From Streptomyces sp. NRRL F-6492 (lineage in GTDB: Bacteria > Actinomycetota > Actinomycetes > Streptomycetales > Streptomycetaceae), in contig NZ_LGEG01000234.1 in the NCBI RefSeq assembly GCF_001280125.1, forward strand, positions 1 to 50,658: DNA of 50,658 nt. The letters run 5' to 3'. The notes below the pieces were generated by a model. It saw only the letters and a program-made list of their open reading frames with translations. It was not told the origin of the DNA and searched no databases. The first letter of the stretch is position 1, and each line of letters opens with the position of its first letter. Below, piece after piece: positions 20,780 through 29,421 of this stretch. Position numbers and translations under genes: made by a program.

Positions 20780-22768
20780 CTAGATCCGGGAAACCCGCAC
20801 GTCGGCGGCCTTCACGAAGGCCACCCGATGGCCGAACTGGATCTCGTAGTACTCCTCCTGGCCCCGGACGACCGTATGCCCGGACGTGTCGAACGTGGGT
20901 GCGAAGAAGTACTCGCCCGGGGTACGGCCGCCCACCACGTACCGCTGACCCGCGAGCAGCCCGTACGGCAGCGGCGACACCGCCTGGACCGGCACGCCCG
21001 CCGGATAGGCCGAGGCCTCCGGATAGGCCCGCCCGTACACCGGCACCTCCGCGAGACCCGGCCGCGGCGTCAGGACGAGCCCCCGCCCGTTCACCGCCGT
21101 GGGCCGGGTGCGCGGGTTGTGGAACCAGGCCTTCTGGCCGAGGTACCAGACCGCCGTCCACTCGCCCCGGCGCTCCGCCACGGCGAAGCTCTGCCCCGTC
21201 GAGGCCCGCGCGCCCGTGTCGTTGACGCCGGTGGTGGAGTCCTCCCCGCCCGGACGCAGCCCGACGTCCTTCACCAGCGGCGCGTCGGCGCTCGGCGCGG
21301 TGTGCAGGCGCACCGCCCCGCTGCCGTGCGGCGCGCACGCCGTCCCCGCCGTCACGCAGCCCGTGTGGACCGGCCGGTGGGTGTCGTAGTCCGGCCGGAT
21401 CGTCACCACGCCCGCGTGCGGACCGGCGCTCGGGACGATCGGACGGCCGAGCAGCCGGAAGTAGTGCGCCCAGTCCCAGTACGGGCCCGGGTCCGTGTGC
21501 ATGCCCCGGATCGAGGACGTCACCGTGCCCGGCACGTTGTCGTGCCCCAGGACGTGCTGCCGGTCCAGCGGGACGTCGTACCGGGCGGCGAGGTACCGCA
21601 CCAGGCGCGCCGACGAGCGGTACATCGCCTCCGTGTACCAGGAGTCCGGCGCGGTGAGGAAGCCCTCGTGCTCCAGGCCCACCGACTTGGCGTTCACGAA
21701 CCAGTTGCCCGCGTGCCAGCCGACGTCCTTCAGCGGCAGGTGCTGCGCGACGTGCCCGTCGGAGGAGCGCAGCGAGTACTGCCACGACACGTACGCCGGG
21801 TCTCGCACCAGGCCCAGGGTGACGTCCCAGGTGGCCTCGGTGTCGTGGATCACGATGTAGTCGATCGACTGGGAGACGGGCCTGTTCCCCTTGTCGTGGT
21901 TGCCGTAGTCGCCGTCGCCGAACTCCTCGTACGGCGCGGGGATCCACTCGCAGGCCACCGTCCGCGGGCACTCCACCGGACCGGCCGACGGCGCGCGCAG
22001 GCCGAGCGCCGCCACCTGCCCCGTGGCGGGCGCGACCGACGGGTCGGCCGGGAGCGTCACCACCTGTCCGCCGTCCGTCGTCCGGGTCTGCCCGCTCCGG
22101 ATCACGTCGAACACGTCGTTCGCGTACGTGGCCGCCGTCGCCGAGTCGTCCGCGCCGGAGTACCGCGCCACCGCCCCGTACCAGTCCGCCGGGTCCGCGC
22201 TCGCGGGCAGTCCGGCCTCCCGCTGCGCGGCGGCGAGCAGGGCCGCGCCGCCCTCGATGTTGGCGGCCGTCCGGGTCCGCAGCTCCTCGGCCGGGATCCC
22301 GGACAGCGCCGACGCCCGCTCCAGGGTCCGCAGCCGCTCCGGCAGCCGGTCGGCGGACGGCACCGGCGCGGGCGCCTCCGTGCGCGCCGGGCGCGAGGAG
22401 TCGCCGCGCGGGTCCTCCTCGCCGTCCGAGTGGTGCGGGGCGGCCCGCGTCAGGGCCGCCACCGCGTCCGTCAGGTGCATCGGCCCGTACCCGCCGGTCA
22501 CGCTCGGCGCGCCGCCGTGGCCGTCCCACCGCGACTGGAGGTACGAGACGGCGAGCAGCACGCTCTCGGGCACGCCGTGGCGCGCGGCCGCCCGGGCGAA
22601 CTGCCCCTGGAGGGAACCGGCCTCGGGCGCGTCGGCACCGGCCGGTGGCGCGGCGGACAACAGGGGGAGCAGCAGGGCGGCGGACGCCAGGGCGCCCACC
22701 GCCCTCGGTGTACGTCGGTGGGACCCGGAACGGAGCAAGGCGGCCTCCAGGGGGCGTGGGGGTGACAC
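20780..22768 (-). CDS. Exported N-acetylmuramoyl-L-alanine amidase with SLT-like N-terminal region
   Basis: 662 aa from a GTG at 22768. A signal peptide (RRTPRAVGALASAALLLPLLSAAPPAGADA) precedes a region resembling a goose-lysozyme/SLT fold (VPESVLLAVSYLQSRWDG ... GGYGPMHLTD), where Gln occupies the position often held by the catalytic Glu. The central amidase_2 domain has the zinc-ligand blocks IVIHDTEAT, GLEHEGF and HDNVPGTVTSSIRGMHTDPGPYWDW. The C-terminal 200 residues look like SH3-type repeats. It should cleave the MurNAc-L-Ala bond in the cell wall. A TTG at 22825 is also in frame but coincides with a promoter-like TTGACG, so the GTG is preferred with moderate confidence. Confidence 0.85.
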   Translation of the reverse strand: MSPPRPLEAALLRSGSHRRTPRAVGALASAALLLPLLSAAPPAGADAPEAGSLQGQFARAAARHGVPESVLLAVSYLQSRWDGHGGAPSVTGGYGPMHLTDAVAALTRAAPHHSDGEEDPRGDSSRPARTEAPAPVPSADRLPERLRTLERASALSGIPAEELRTRTAANIEGGAALLAAAQREAGLPASADPADWYGAVARYSGADDSATAATYANDVFDVIRSGQTRTTDGGQVVTLPADPSVAPATGQVAALGLRAPSAGPVECPRTVACEWIPAPYEEFGDGDYGNHDKGNRPVSQSIDYIVIHDTEATWDVTLGLVRDPAYVSWQYSLRSSDGHVAQHLPLKDVGWHAGNWFVNAKSVGLEHEGFLTAPDSWYTEAMYRSSARLVRYLAARYDVPLDRQHVLGHDNVPGTVTSSIRGMHTDPGPYWDWAHYFRLLGRPIVPSAGPHAGVVTIRPDYDTHRPVHTGCVTAGTACAPHGSGAVRLHTAPSADAPLVKDVGLRPGGEDSTTGVNDTGARASTGQSFAVAERRGEWTAVWYLGQKAWFHNPRTRPTAVNGRGLVLTPRPGLAEVPVYGRAYPEASAYPAGVPVQAVSPLPYGLLAGQRYVVGGRTPGEYFFAPTFDTSGHTVVRGQEEYYEIQFGHRVAFVKAADVRVSRI

Positions 22769-22796
22769 GGGGGGCGTGCGGGGCCGGACCCGTACA

Positions 22797-22825
22797 GGGG
22801 TATCGGCTCCCGAACGATCCGTCAA
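22797..22825 (-). promoter_or_regulatory. Possible promoter of the amidase gene
   Basis: On the minus strand TTGACG (22825-22820) is followed after 17 nt by TACCCC (22802-22797). The -35 is good and the -10 weak. It would place the transcript start just upstream of the GTG at 22768. Confidence 0.35.
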
Positions 22826-22954
22826 TCACACCCGCACCGTAGGAAGTTCCCACGTCAGAGCGGGAATGGAGGCCGGATGGCGGAGTTTCGCGACGACGGG
22901 CCCCGGGCCTGGGACGCGTCACTGGAGTGGACCGCTGGAGGGGCGTCCGCGGGG

Positions 22955-23016
22955 GAGGACGCGACCGGAGAAGAGGGAGGACGCGATCGGAGAGGACGAG
23001 GAGGAAGCGACCGGAA
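22955..23016. repeat. Purine-rich degenerate tandem repeat
   Basis: Three 16-bp units in direct orientation: GAGGACGCGACCGGAG (22955), GAGGACGCGATCGGAG (22977) and GAGGAAGCGACCGGAA (23001), with periods of 22 and 24 bp. They lie in the gap 22826-23093. A plus-strand ORF from the ATG at 22877 covers them, but its codon use deteriorates and it runs into the neighbouring gene, so I treat the region as non-coding. Confidence 0.6.
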
Positions 23017-23093
23017 AAGCCGGTGCGCCGCGTCCCGGTGTGTCGGCACCGGGCGCACGGCGCACCACCCCCGTGGTCGGCGGGGCCCGCCCT

Positions 23094-24221
23094 TCAGCGC
23101 GTCCCGACCGCCGCGCGCACGGCCCGCCGTGCCATGGCGCAGTCGTCGTGCAGCCGCCTGAGCAGCAGCCGCTGTTCCTCCCCGGGGGCGAGCGCCCCCG
23201 AGGGCACCGGCACGGAACCGGCCGGCGGGGCCTCCTTCATGGTGCGCTGCACCGCCGTCTCGTAGGTGCGGATCTCCCGCGTGAGCACGATCATCAGGTT
23301 CACCAGGAAGGCGTCCCGGGAGGCCGGGCCCGCCTGCTGGGCGAGCTGGCTGATCTGGCGCCGGGCCAGCGGCGCGTCACCGAGCACCGCCCACAGGGTC
23401 GCCAGGTCGTAGCCGGGCAGGTACCAGCCCGCGTGCTCCCAGTCCACGAGGACCGGTCCCGTCGGGGAGAGCAGGATGTTGGAGAGCAGCGCGTCACCGT
23501 GGCAGAACTGGCCCGTCCCCTGGCGGCCGCCCGCGTGCGCCAGACCGTGCAGCAGCTTCTGCAGGTCGTCCCTGTCCCGGTCGGTGAAGAGCCCGAGCTC
23601 GTGGTAGCGGGCGATCCGGGCGCCGTAGTCCAGCGGGGCGTCGAAGGTCCCGGCCGGCGGCCGCCAGGCGTTGAGCCGGGCGATCGCGCCGAGCGCGGCC
23701 CGCACGTCGGCGCGGGGCGGTGCCTCGACGGGGTGGCGCGAAAGGGCCGCCGCCCGTCCCGGCATCCGCTCGATCACCAGCGTGCAGTTCTCCGGGTCCG
23801 CCGCGACCAGCCGGGGCGCCCGCACCGGCGGACGGTGCCGGACGAAGGCGCGGTAGGCAGCTATTTCGTGCCGGAACCGCTCGACCCAGGCCGGCGAGTG
23901 GTCCAGTAAACACTTCGCGACCGCCGTGGCCCGCCCGGTCGTCCCGACGATCAGTACGGAACGACCGCTGCGCCGCAGGACCTGCACCGGCTTGAACTCC
24001 GGGCAGATGCGGTGGACCGAGGCGATCGCCATCTTCAGCTGGGCGCCCTGGGGGCCGGACAGATCGATTCTTCCGCTGACCGGCTGGGTGCCCGTGCCGC
24101 CCGCCCAGCGCCTCGGCCGGACGGCCTGGGGAGCGGGGGCGAGGTACGGTCCGGCGCCGGCGGGGACGATGCGGTGCTGCGGCCGGGGCGGGGCGGACAC
24201 GGAGGACGATGCTGTGTACAT
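23094..24221 (-). CDS. Aminoglycoside phosphotransferase (APH) family kinase-like protein
   Basis: 375 aa with a protein-kinase-like APH fold. After a 60-residue Pro/Arg-rich N-terminus come K103 (AVAKCLL, candidate ATP lysine), E119 (FRHEIAAY), the Brenner motif H241-G-D-A-L-L-S-N248, and the metal-binding D260 in VLVDWEHAG. All catalytic positions are present. The gene is divergent from an NsdA-family gene across 234 bp. I believe this pairing recurs in streptomycetes, but could not check. It is unlikely to be an acquired resistance gene; an unknown small molecule or protein may be the substrate. Confidence 0.8.
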   Translation of the reverse strand: MYTASSSVSAPPRPQHRIVPAGAGPYLAPAPQAVRPRRWAGGTGTQPVSGRIDLSGPQGAQLKMAIASVHRICPEFKPVQVLRRSGRSVLIVGTTGRATAVAKCLLDHSPAWVERFRHEIAAYRAFVRHRPPVRAPRLVAADPENCTLVIERMPGRAAALSRHPVEAPPRADVRAALGAIARLNAWRPPAGTFDAPLDYGARIARYHELGLFTDRDRDDLQKLLHGLAHAGGRQGTGQFCHGDALLSNILLSPTGPVLVDWEHAGWYLPGYDLATLWAVLGDAPLARRQISQLAQQAGPASRDAFLVNLMIVLTREIRTYETAVQRTMKEAPPAGSVPVPSGALAPGEEQRLLLRRLHDDCAMARRAVRAAVGTR

Positions 24222-24455
24222 GGAGGTGACAGATCCCTTCGTGCGCCGACGAGTTGCGTGCGTCGCCCCGCCCGCCCCCCGGTCCGCACCCTGGGGAATG
24301 AGGGCCGGTCGACGGGGCGGGGTGGCGCGTTCCTACCTGACACCCGTGCGCGGGTGGCGGAACATCGGGCGCACCCTGGCGAACCCTGGCGAATAGTCGC
24401 CAGCCCCGTGACAGGGGGTTACTGTCAACTCAGCCGAGAACCTGGGGGCTTAGAC

Positions 24456-25949
24456 GTGACCGGAGAAACCAACACCCGTCTCGCGGACCTGTTCGGCCTG
24501 GCCGGCTGGTCCAAGGGCGAACTCGCGAGGCTCGTCAACCGGCAGGCGGCGGCCATGGGCCACCCCCAGCTGGCGACCGACACCTCGCGGGTGCGGCGGT
24601 GGATCGATCGGGGCGAGACCCCGCGCGATCCCGTCCCCCGGGTGCTGGCAGCCCTGTTCACCGAGCGACTCGGCCGTGTCGTGACCATCGAGGACCTCGG
24701 GTTCGTACGACACGGGCGTACAGGGAAGCGGCAGGACGTCGACAAGACGGAGAACCCTGACCAACTGCCCTGGCCACCCGATCGTACGGCGGCGGTCCTC
24801 ACCGAATTCACGGGAATGGACCTCATGCTCAACCGACGCGGCCTGGTGGGCGCGGGTGCCGCGCTTGTCACCGGCTCCGTACTCAGCAACGCCATGCACG
24901 ACTGGCTGCAGACCGACCCCGCCCGCCCGGGCGCCGCTCCGCGTGCCACCGATCCCCTCCACGCCGACCCCGCCGGGTTCGACCGCTACGAGGCCGCCCC
25001 CATCGGGTCGGAGGAGATCGAGGCCCTGGAGTACTCCGTGGGGGTGTTCCGCGCCTGGGACGCCTCCCGGGGCGGCGGTCTCCAGCGCAAGGCCGTGGTG
25101 GGCCAGCTCAACGAGGTGGGCGGCATGCTCGCCTACCGCCACCCCGACCACCTCCAGCGGCGCCTGTGGGCCGTCGCCGCCAACCTGGCCGTCCTCGCGG
25201 GCTGGATGTCCCACGACGTCGGCCTCGAACCCACGGCGCAGAAGTACTTCGTCATCGCCGCCCACGCGGCCCGCGAGAGCGGTGACCGGCCCCGGGCCGG
25301 CGAGGCCCTGTCCCGCGCCGCCCGGCAGATGGTGCACCTGGGCCGCCCCGGCGAAGCCCTCGACCTGATGAAGCTCGCCAGGACGGGCTCGGGCGAGCGG
25401 CTGCTGCCCCGCACCCGGGCCATGTTCCACACCATCGAGGCCTGGGCACAGGCGTCCATGGGCCGGGCGCAGGCCATGCGCCGCACCCTCGGCGAGGCCG
25501 AGGACCTGTTCGTGTCGGACCGGGGCGACGAGAAGACGCCGGACTGGATGCAGAACTTCGACGAGGCCGACATGCACGGCATGGAGGCCCTCGCCTACCG
25601 CACCCTCGCCGACCACGACCCGACCGCCGCCATCCCCGCGCAGCGCCACGCCAAGCTGGCGATCGAACTGCGGAGCAAGGGGCACGAGCGGTCGCACCTC
25701 TTCGACCACATCTCCCTCGCCTCGGCCTGCTTCATCGCCGACGACCCGGAGCAGGCCGACCGGTACGCCCGGCTCGCCCTCATCTCCATGGGGGACACCT
25801 CGTCCCACCGGACCTGGGACCGGCTGCGGCAGATGTACCGGCTCACCGGCCAGTACGCCGACCACGCCGGGACCGACAGCCTGCGCGAGGAGATCGAGCT
25901 GGCCCTCACCCGGTCGCCCGTGGTCCGTCCGAGGCCGGGGCAGGCCTGA
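24456..25949 (+). CDS. NsdA/NsdB-family developmental regulator
   Basis: 497 aa from the GTG at 24456, preceded by a G-rich CTGGGGG site (24442-24448). The N-terminus (TRLADLFGLAGWSKGELARLVNRQAAAMG ... TSRVRRWIDRGE) is the helical region of the NsdA family, in which S. coelicolor NsdA and NsdB restrain sporulation and antibiotic production. After about residue 125 comes NRRGLVGAGAALVTGSVLS, a twin-arginine-like internal motif with a short hydrophobic run, then a long TPR-like helical domain (about 190-490). Which paralogue this is cannot be decided. It is divergent from the APH-like gene. Confidence 0.75.
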   Translation: MTGETNTRLADLFGLAGWSKGELARLVNRQAAAMGHPQLATDTSRVRRWIDRGETPRDPVPRVLAALFTERLGRVVTIEDLGFVRHGRTGKRQDVDKTENPDQLPWPPDRTAAVLTEFTGMDLMLNRRGLVGAGAALVTGSVLSNAMHDWLQTDPARPGAAPRATDPLHADPAGFDRYEAAPIGSEEIEALEYSVGVFRAWDASRGGGLQRKAVVGQLNEVGGMLAYRHPDHLQRRLWAVAANLAVLAGWMSHDVGLEPTAQKYFVIAAHAARESGDRPRAGEALSRAARQMVHLGRPGEALDLMKLARTGSGERLLPRTRAMFHTIEAWAQASMGRAQAMRRTLGEAEDLFVSDRGDEKTPDWMQNFDEADMHGMEALAYRTLADHDPTAAIPAQRHAKLAIELRSKGHERSHLFDHISLASACFIADDPEQADRYARLALISMGDTSSHRTWDRLRQMYRLTGQYADHAGTDSLREEIELALTRSPVVRPRPGQA

Positions 25950-25950
25950 T

Positions 25951-25973
25951 CCCCGGCCCCGGAGGGACCGGGG
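25951..25973. terminator. Hairpin between NsdA-like and SpoIIE-phosphatase genes
   Basis: CCCCGGCCC pairs with GGGaCCGGGG (one bulged A) around CGGA, between two convergent genes. A shared terminator is likely. Confidence 0.55.
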
Positions 25974-26009
25974 TCGCCGTCGTCGCCGTTGTCGTCGACG
26001 GGGGTCGGC

Positions 26010-27479
26010 TCAGTGGCCGACCCGGACCACCATCACGCAGGCGTCGTCCTCGCGCGACTCCTCGCCGAACTCCTCGACCACCACCCGCACGCCCTCCTGC
26101 GCGTCCCGCGCTCCGGCGAGCCGGGGGCCGAGGGCGAGCAGCCGCCGTGCGCCCGTGTCGTCGTCCGTACCGCCGCCACGGGTCAGCCCGTCGGTGTGCA
26201 GGACGAGCAGGTCGCCCGGGAGCAGCCGGGTCTCGGCCTCGTCGTACGCGGCGCCGGTCGTCGCCCCGAGGAGGACGCCCTCGGGCCGCCGGAGGGCGCG
26301 TCCCGTCCCGTCGCGGAAGAGCAGCGGGGCGGGATGGCCGGCCTGCGCCCAGGTCAGGGTCTGGGCGACGGGGTCGTAGCGGCAGCACATCGCACTGCCG
26401 AGCGCGGGCTGGACGGAGGTCTCCAGGAGCTGGTTGAGGTGGCCCATCAGGGCGGCGGGACGGATCCCGGCGACGGCCATGCCGCGCAGCGCGCCGAGGA
26501 GCATCGCCATGGAGGAGGTCGCGGCGACCCCGTGGCCGGTCAGGTCGCCGACGGTCAGCAGGGCGTCCCCGTCCGGCAGCGCGAGCGCGTCGTACCAGTC
26601 GCCGCCGATCAGTCCGGTGCTGGCGGCCGGGAGGTAGTGCGCGGCCACGTCGAGCGGGGCCGGTCCGTCGTGGGCGAAGTGCAGCGAGCCGCGCCACGGC
26701 GGCAGGACCGCCTCCTGGAGCTCGACGGCGACCCGGCGCTCGGTGCGCTCGATGTCCCGGCTGCGCTCCAGGCCGGCCCGGCTCTCCCTGACCGCCCGCT
26801 GGCTGCGCCGCAGTTCGCTGACGTCGCGCAGGACGGCCCACATGGAGGCGGTGCAGCCGTCGGAGTCGAGGACGGGCTCGCCCGTCATGTGGACGGTGCG
26901 CACCCGGCCGTCGGTCCGCACGATCCGGAACTCGCCGTCGATCGGCTTCCCGTCGATCAGACAGTCCGTCACCATCCCCTGGAGGAGGGGCTGGTCCTCG
27001 GCGAAGACCATCGTGGGCATCTCGTCGAGCGACAGCGGGCCGTTCTCCCGGGTGCGGCCGAAGATCCGGTACAGCTCCTCGGACCAGCTGACCTCGTCGG
27101 TGAGCAGGTTCCACTCGGCGCTGCCGACCCGGGAGAGCAGCGCGCCGGTGCGCGCCGGGGCGGCAGCGCCGTACGCGGTGCCGGGATCGGGGTCCGCCGC
27201 GAACCCCGTGTCGTGGACGGTGTCCGCCCCGGGCGGGACCTCCACCGGGACGCCGGCCCGCAGCTGCCCCAACTGGGCGCCCAGGTCGTCGAGCTGGTGC
27301 ACGGCGAGGTCGCACAGGGCACGCCGCCACCGCCGCCGCGGGTCGTCCTCGTCCGCCACGGCGCCCCGGCGGACGGCGTCGAGCTCGCCGCGCAGGCGGC
27401 GGGTCTGCGAGATCAGCGCGTCCACCGCGCCCGGCTCCGGCGGCTGGGCGGGACGGTCCGCGAACAGAGGGGACGGCAT
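26010..27479 (-). CDS. PAS-SpoIIE (PP2C-type) serine phosphatase
   Basis: 489 aa. The first 100 residues are helical; a PAS-like sensor with a PAC segment follows at about 112-225 (EELYRIFGRTRENG ... DGEFRIVRTDGRVRTVHMTGEPV). A short coiled linker with ERTERRVAVELQEAVLP leads into the PP2C/SpoIIE phosphatase domain (about 250-489), with metal ligands in GGD294WYD297, GD312LTGHG, HTDGL and EDDACVMV. Such proteins dephosphorylate anti-anti-sigma factors and so tune stress sigma factors. No kinase or antagonist gene is adjacent. The ATG at 27479 follows GGAG. Confidence 0.9.
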   Translation of the reverse strand: MPSPLFADRPAQPPEPGAVDALISQTRRLRGELDAVRRGAVADEDDPRRRWRRALCDLAVHQLDDLGAQLGQLRAGVPVEVPPGADTVHDTGFAADPDPGTAYGAAAPARTGALLSRVGSAEWNLLTDEVSWSEELYRIFGRTRENGPLSLDEMPTMVFAEDQPLLQGMVTDCLIDGKPIDGEFRIVRTDGRVRTVHMTGEPVLDSDGCTASMWAVLRDVSELRRSQRAVRESRAGLERSRDIERTERRVAVELQEAVLPPWRGSLHFAHDGPAPLDVAAHYLPAASTGLIGGDWYDALALPDGDALLTVGDLTGHGVAATSSMAMLLGALRGMAVAGIRPAALMGHLNQLLETSVQPALGSAMCCRYDPVAQTLTWAQAGHPAPLLFRDGTGRALRRPEGVLLGATTGAAYDEAETRLLPGDLLVLHTDGLTRGGGTDDDTGARRLLALGPRLAGARDAQEGVRVVVEEFGEESREDDACVMVVRVGH

Positions 27480-27568
27480 GTCGTACTCCGATACAGGCGC
27501 GGCGCGGCCGAGTGTGAAGAGGCGGCCCGCGTACGACTGTTGCACAGCCCGGGACGGCTCGTAAGAGG

Positions 27569-27611
27569 TTTGGCAACACTCGATCCGGTGGTGCTTCCGG
27601 CATATGCCAAA
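27569..27611. promoter_or_regulatory. Spaced inverted repeat in divergent promoter region
   Basis: TTTGGCA (27569-27575) and TGCCAAA (27605-27611) are perfect inverted copies 29 nt apart; GGCATATGCC at 27599-27608 is itself a palindrome. The 298-bp gap 27480-27777 separates the SpoIIE phosphatase and PLP-enzyme genes and is locally AT-richer. A regulatory role is inferred only. Confidence 0.35.
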
Positions 27612-27777
27612 GGCCCGGTGGGGTCGGCGGTGAAGGTCGGAAAGGGTGCGAACGGAGGTTCGGCGAGAGGGGATTGTGTACGAAGAAGGCCATGGGCGCG
27701 GCGTGCACGCGGCCCGCCGCTCCCGGGCCGCGTACCGTACCGCCCGCAGCACGACCCGCCGTCCCGAAAGGCCCCGC

Positions 27778-28977
27778 GTGACCTCGCTCGCCACCGCCCA
27801 GCGCTCGCTCGCCGACCCGTCCGTACGACACCCGCTGTGGCCGCCGCTCACCGCGGGCTGCCCCGTCACCTCCACCGACGACGTCGCGTACCCCCTCGAC
27901 GTCGACTACGCCTACGACCGGGTCCCCGCCGACCTGTTCGACCGCCCGGCCGCCCACGGCCTCGAACGGTGGGCCCCGCTGCTCCCGCCGCTCGCCGCGC
28001 CCGGCCTCGGCGAGGGGAACACCCCGCTGGTCGAACTCCCCGACGGCGTCCTGGTCAAGGACGAGTCCCGCAACCCGACCTGGAGCCACAAGGACCGGCT
28101 CAACCGGGTCGCCGTCAGCGCCGCCGTCGCCTCGGGGGCGAAGGGCGTCGTCGTCTCCTCCTCCGGCAACCACGGCGCGGCGGCGGCCGCCTACGCGGCC
28201 CGCGCCGGACTGCCCTGCGCCGTCTTCACCTCCCCGTACGCCCCGCCCGCCGTCGCCTCCCACCTCCGCGCCTACGGGGCGACGGTGCTCACCGTCCCGT
28301 ACGCCTCGGTGCGCCCGCTGATGCGCCGGATCGTCGACGAGCTCGGCTTCCAGAACGTCAGCAGCCTCACGGACACCGCCCACACCGGGCACCCCTTCGG
28401 ACCGGAGGGCTACAAGACCCTCGCGTACGAGATCGCGCTCGACCTCGGCCGCGCCCCGGCGGAGGTCCACGTCCCCACGGGGTACGGCGAGTTGCTCTTC
28501 GGCGTCGCCAAGGGCTTCCAGGAGCTCGCCCGGCTCGGCGTCACCGGCTCCGTCCCCCGCGTGTACGCGGCCGAGCCCGCCGCGGCCGGCGCCCTCACCG
28601 AGGCCCTCCGCACCGGGCGGGACGTCGCCCGCGTCCCGGTCGGGCCGACCGCCGCGTACGCCATCGACTGCGAGATCAACGGCTACCGGGGCGTCCTGGC
28701 CGTCCGGACGACCGGGGGAGCGGCCCGCACGGTCTCGGACGAGCGGATGGCGGCCGCGCGGGCCGAACTGGCCGCCCAGGGCATCTGGTGCGAGACGTCC
28801 GCCGCCGCCGGACTTGCCGGGCTGCGCGCCCGCGGACCGCGCGAGACCGACGGCCCGGTGGTGTGCGTGGTCACCTCCGGCGGCTACAAGGACGTCGCCA
28901 CGGCGCAGGACACGTACGCGCCGATGGAGCCGGACTGGAGGACGATCGAGAAGCGGCTGACCCGCGCCGCCCTCTGA
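27778..28977 (+). CDS. Threonine-synthase-like PLP enzyme
   Basis: 399 aa fold-type II PLP enzyme. The PLP lysine is K105 in TWSHKDRLN, GEGNTPLV (78-85) is the family signature before it, and the phosphate-binding SSSGNHGAAAAAYAA follows. The C-terminal VTSGGYKD is typical. It resembles threonine synthase or diaminopropionate/threonine dehydratase relatives; canonical ThrC has SFKDRG, so the exact reaction is uncertain. The GTG at 27778 follows AAAGG and fits the end of the divergent gap. It is unlinked to hom or thrB. Confidence 0.75.
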   Translation: MTSLATAQRSLADPSVRHPLWPPLTAGCPVTSTDDVAYPLDVDYAYDRVPADLFDRPAAHGLERWAPLLPPLAAPGLGEGNTPLVELPDGVLVKDESRNPTWSHKDRLNRVAVSAAVASGAKGVVVSSSGNHGAAAAAYAARAGLPCAVFTSPYAPPAVASHLRAYGATVLTVPYASVRPLMRRIVDELGFQNVSSLTDTAHTGHPFGPEGYKTLAYEIALDLGRAPAEVHVPTGYGELLFGVAKGFQELARLGVTGSVPRVYAAEPAAAGALTEALRTGRDVARVPVGPTAAYAIDCEINGYRGVLAVRTTGGAARTVSDERMAAARAELAAQGIWCETSAAAGLAGLRARGPRETDGPVVCVVTSGGYKDVATAQDTYAPMEPDWRTIEKRLTRAAL

Positions 28978-29065
28978 ACTCCGACCGGTCGCGGCGGGGC
29001 GGGCGTTCGACGGGGAAGCCGCCGACGACGAGACCTACGGGGACGACCGGCGCCGCGGGAGCGGC

Positions 29066-29311
29066 TCACCCCCCGGCGCCCCCGGGGCCGCCCGTGCCCG
29101 CCTTCGGGAGCACGACCCGGATGCCGAACCCGTACGTGCCGGTCGCCTCCGCGATTCCCATGAAGAGCGGGGCGAAGTTCTCCTGGCCCCGGGCCGTCCG
29201 GATGCCGCCCGGGTCGAGCGGGGAGCCGTCGGGCCGGCCGAGGTCGTGGAGGAGACCGCGCACCACGTCCTTCGCCGCCGGGTCCTCGCCGGAGAGGAAG
29301 ACCGTGGACGG
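29066..29311 (-). pseudogene. 3' fragment of an F420-dependent NADP-reductase-like gene
   Basis: The frame encodes about 80 residues similar to the C-terminal half of the NADP/F420 oxidoreductase family: STVFLSGEDPAAKDVVRGLLHDLG, then GGIRTARGQENFAPLFMGIAEATGTYGFGIRVV. The Rossmann N-terminus with GxGxxA is missing; upstream codons (29312-29434) are Gly/Arg/Pro-rich and unrelated, and the divergent GNAT gene begins at 29422. This is best read as a gene truncated at its 5' end. Confidence 0.65.
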
Positions 29312-29421
29312 CCCCTCCAGGGAGCCGGGGCTCCCGCCTCCGCCTCGGTCCCGGGGCCGTATCCGTGTCGATCCCGCGCCCCAGGGCGGGCGGCCGACGG
29401 GGGCTGCGAGAGGATGGGAGG

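Noticed and set aside
22877..23161. Plus-strand ORF of 94 codons with a GGAGG site 7 nt before its ATG
   Set aside because: Codon quality falls off after about 20 codons, the product is low-complexity, and it overlaps the end of the APH-like gene antisense.
23094..24221. Aminoglycoside resistance gene
   Set aside because: The APH fold is shared by many housekeeping kinases, and the N-terminal extension and the developmental-type neighbour argue against a resistance cassette.
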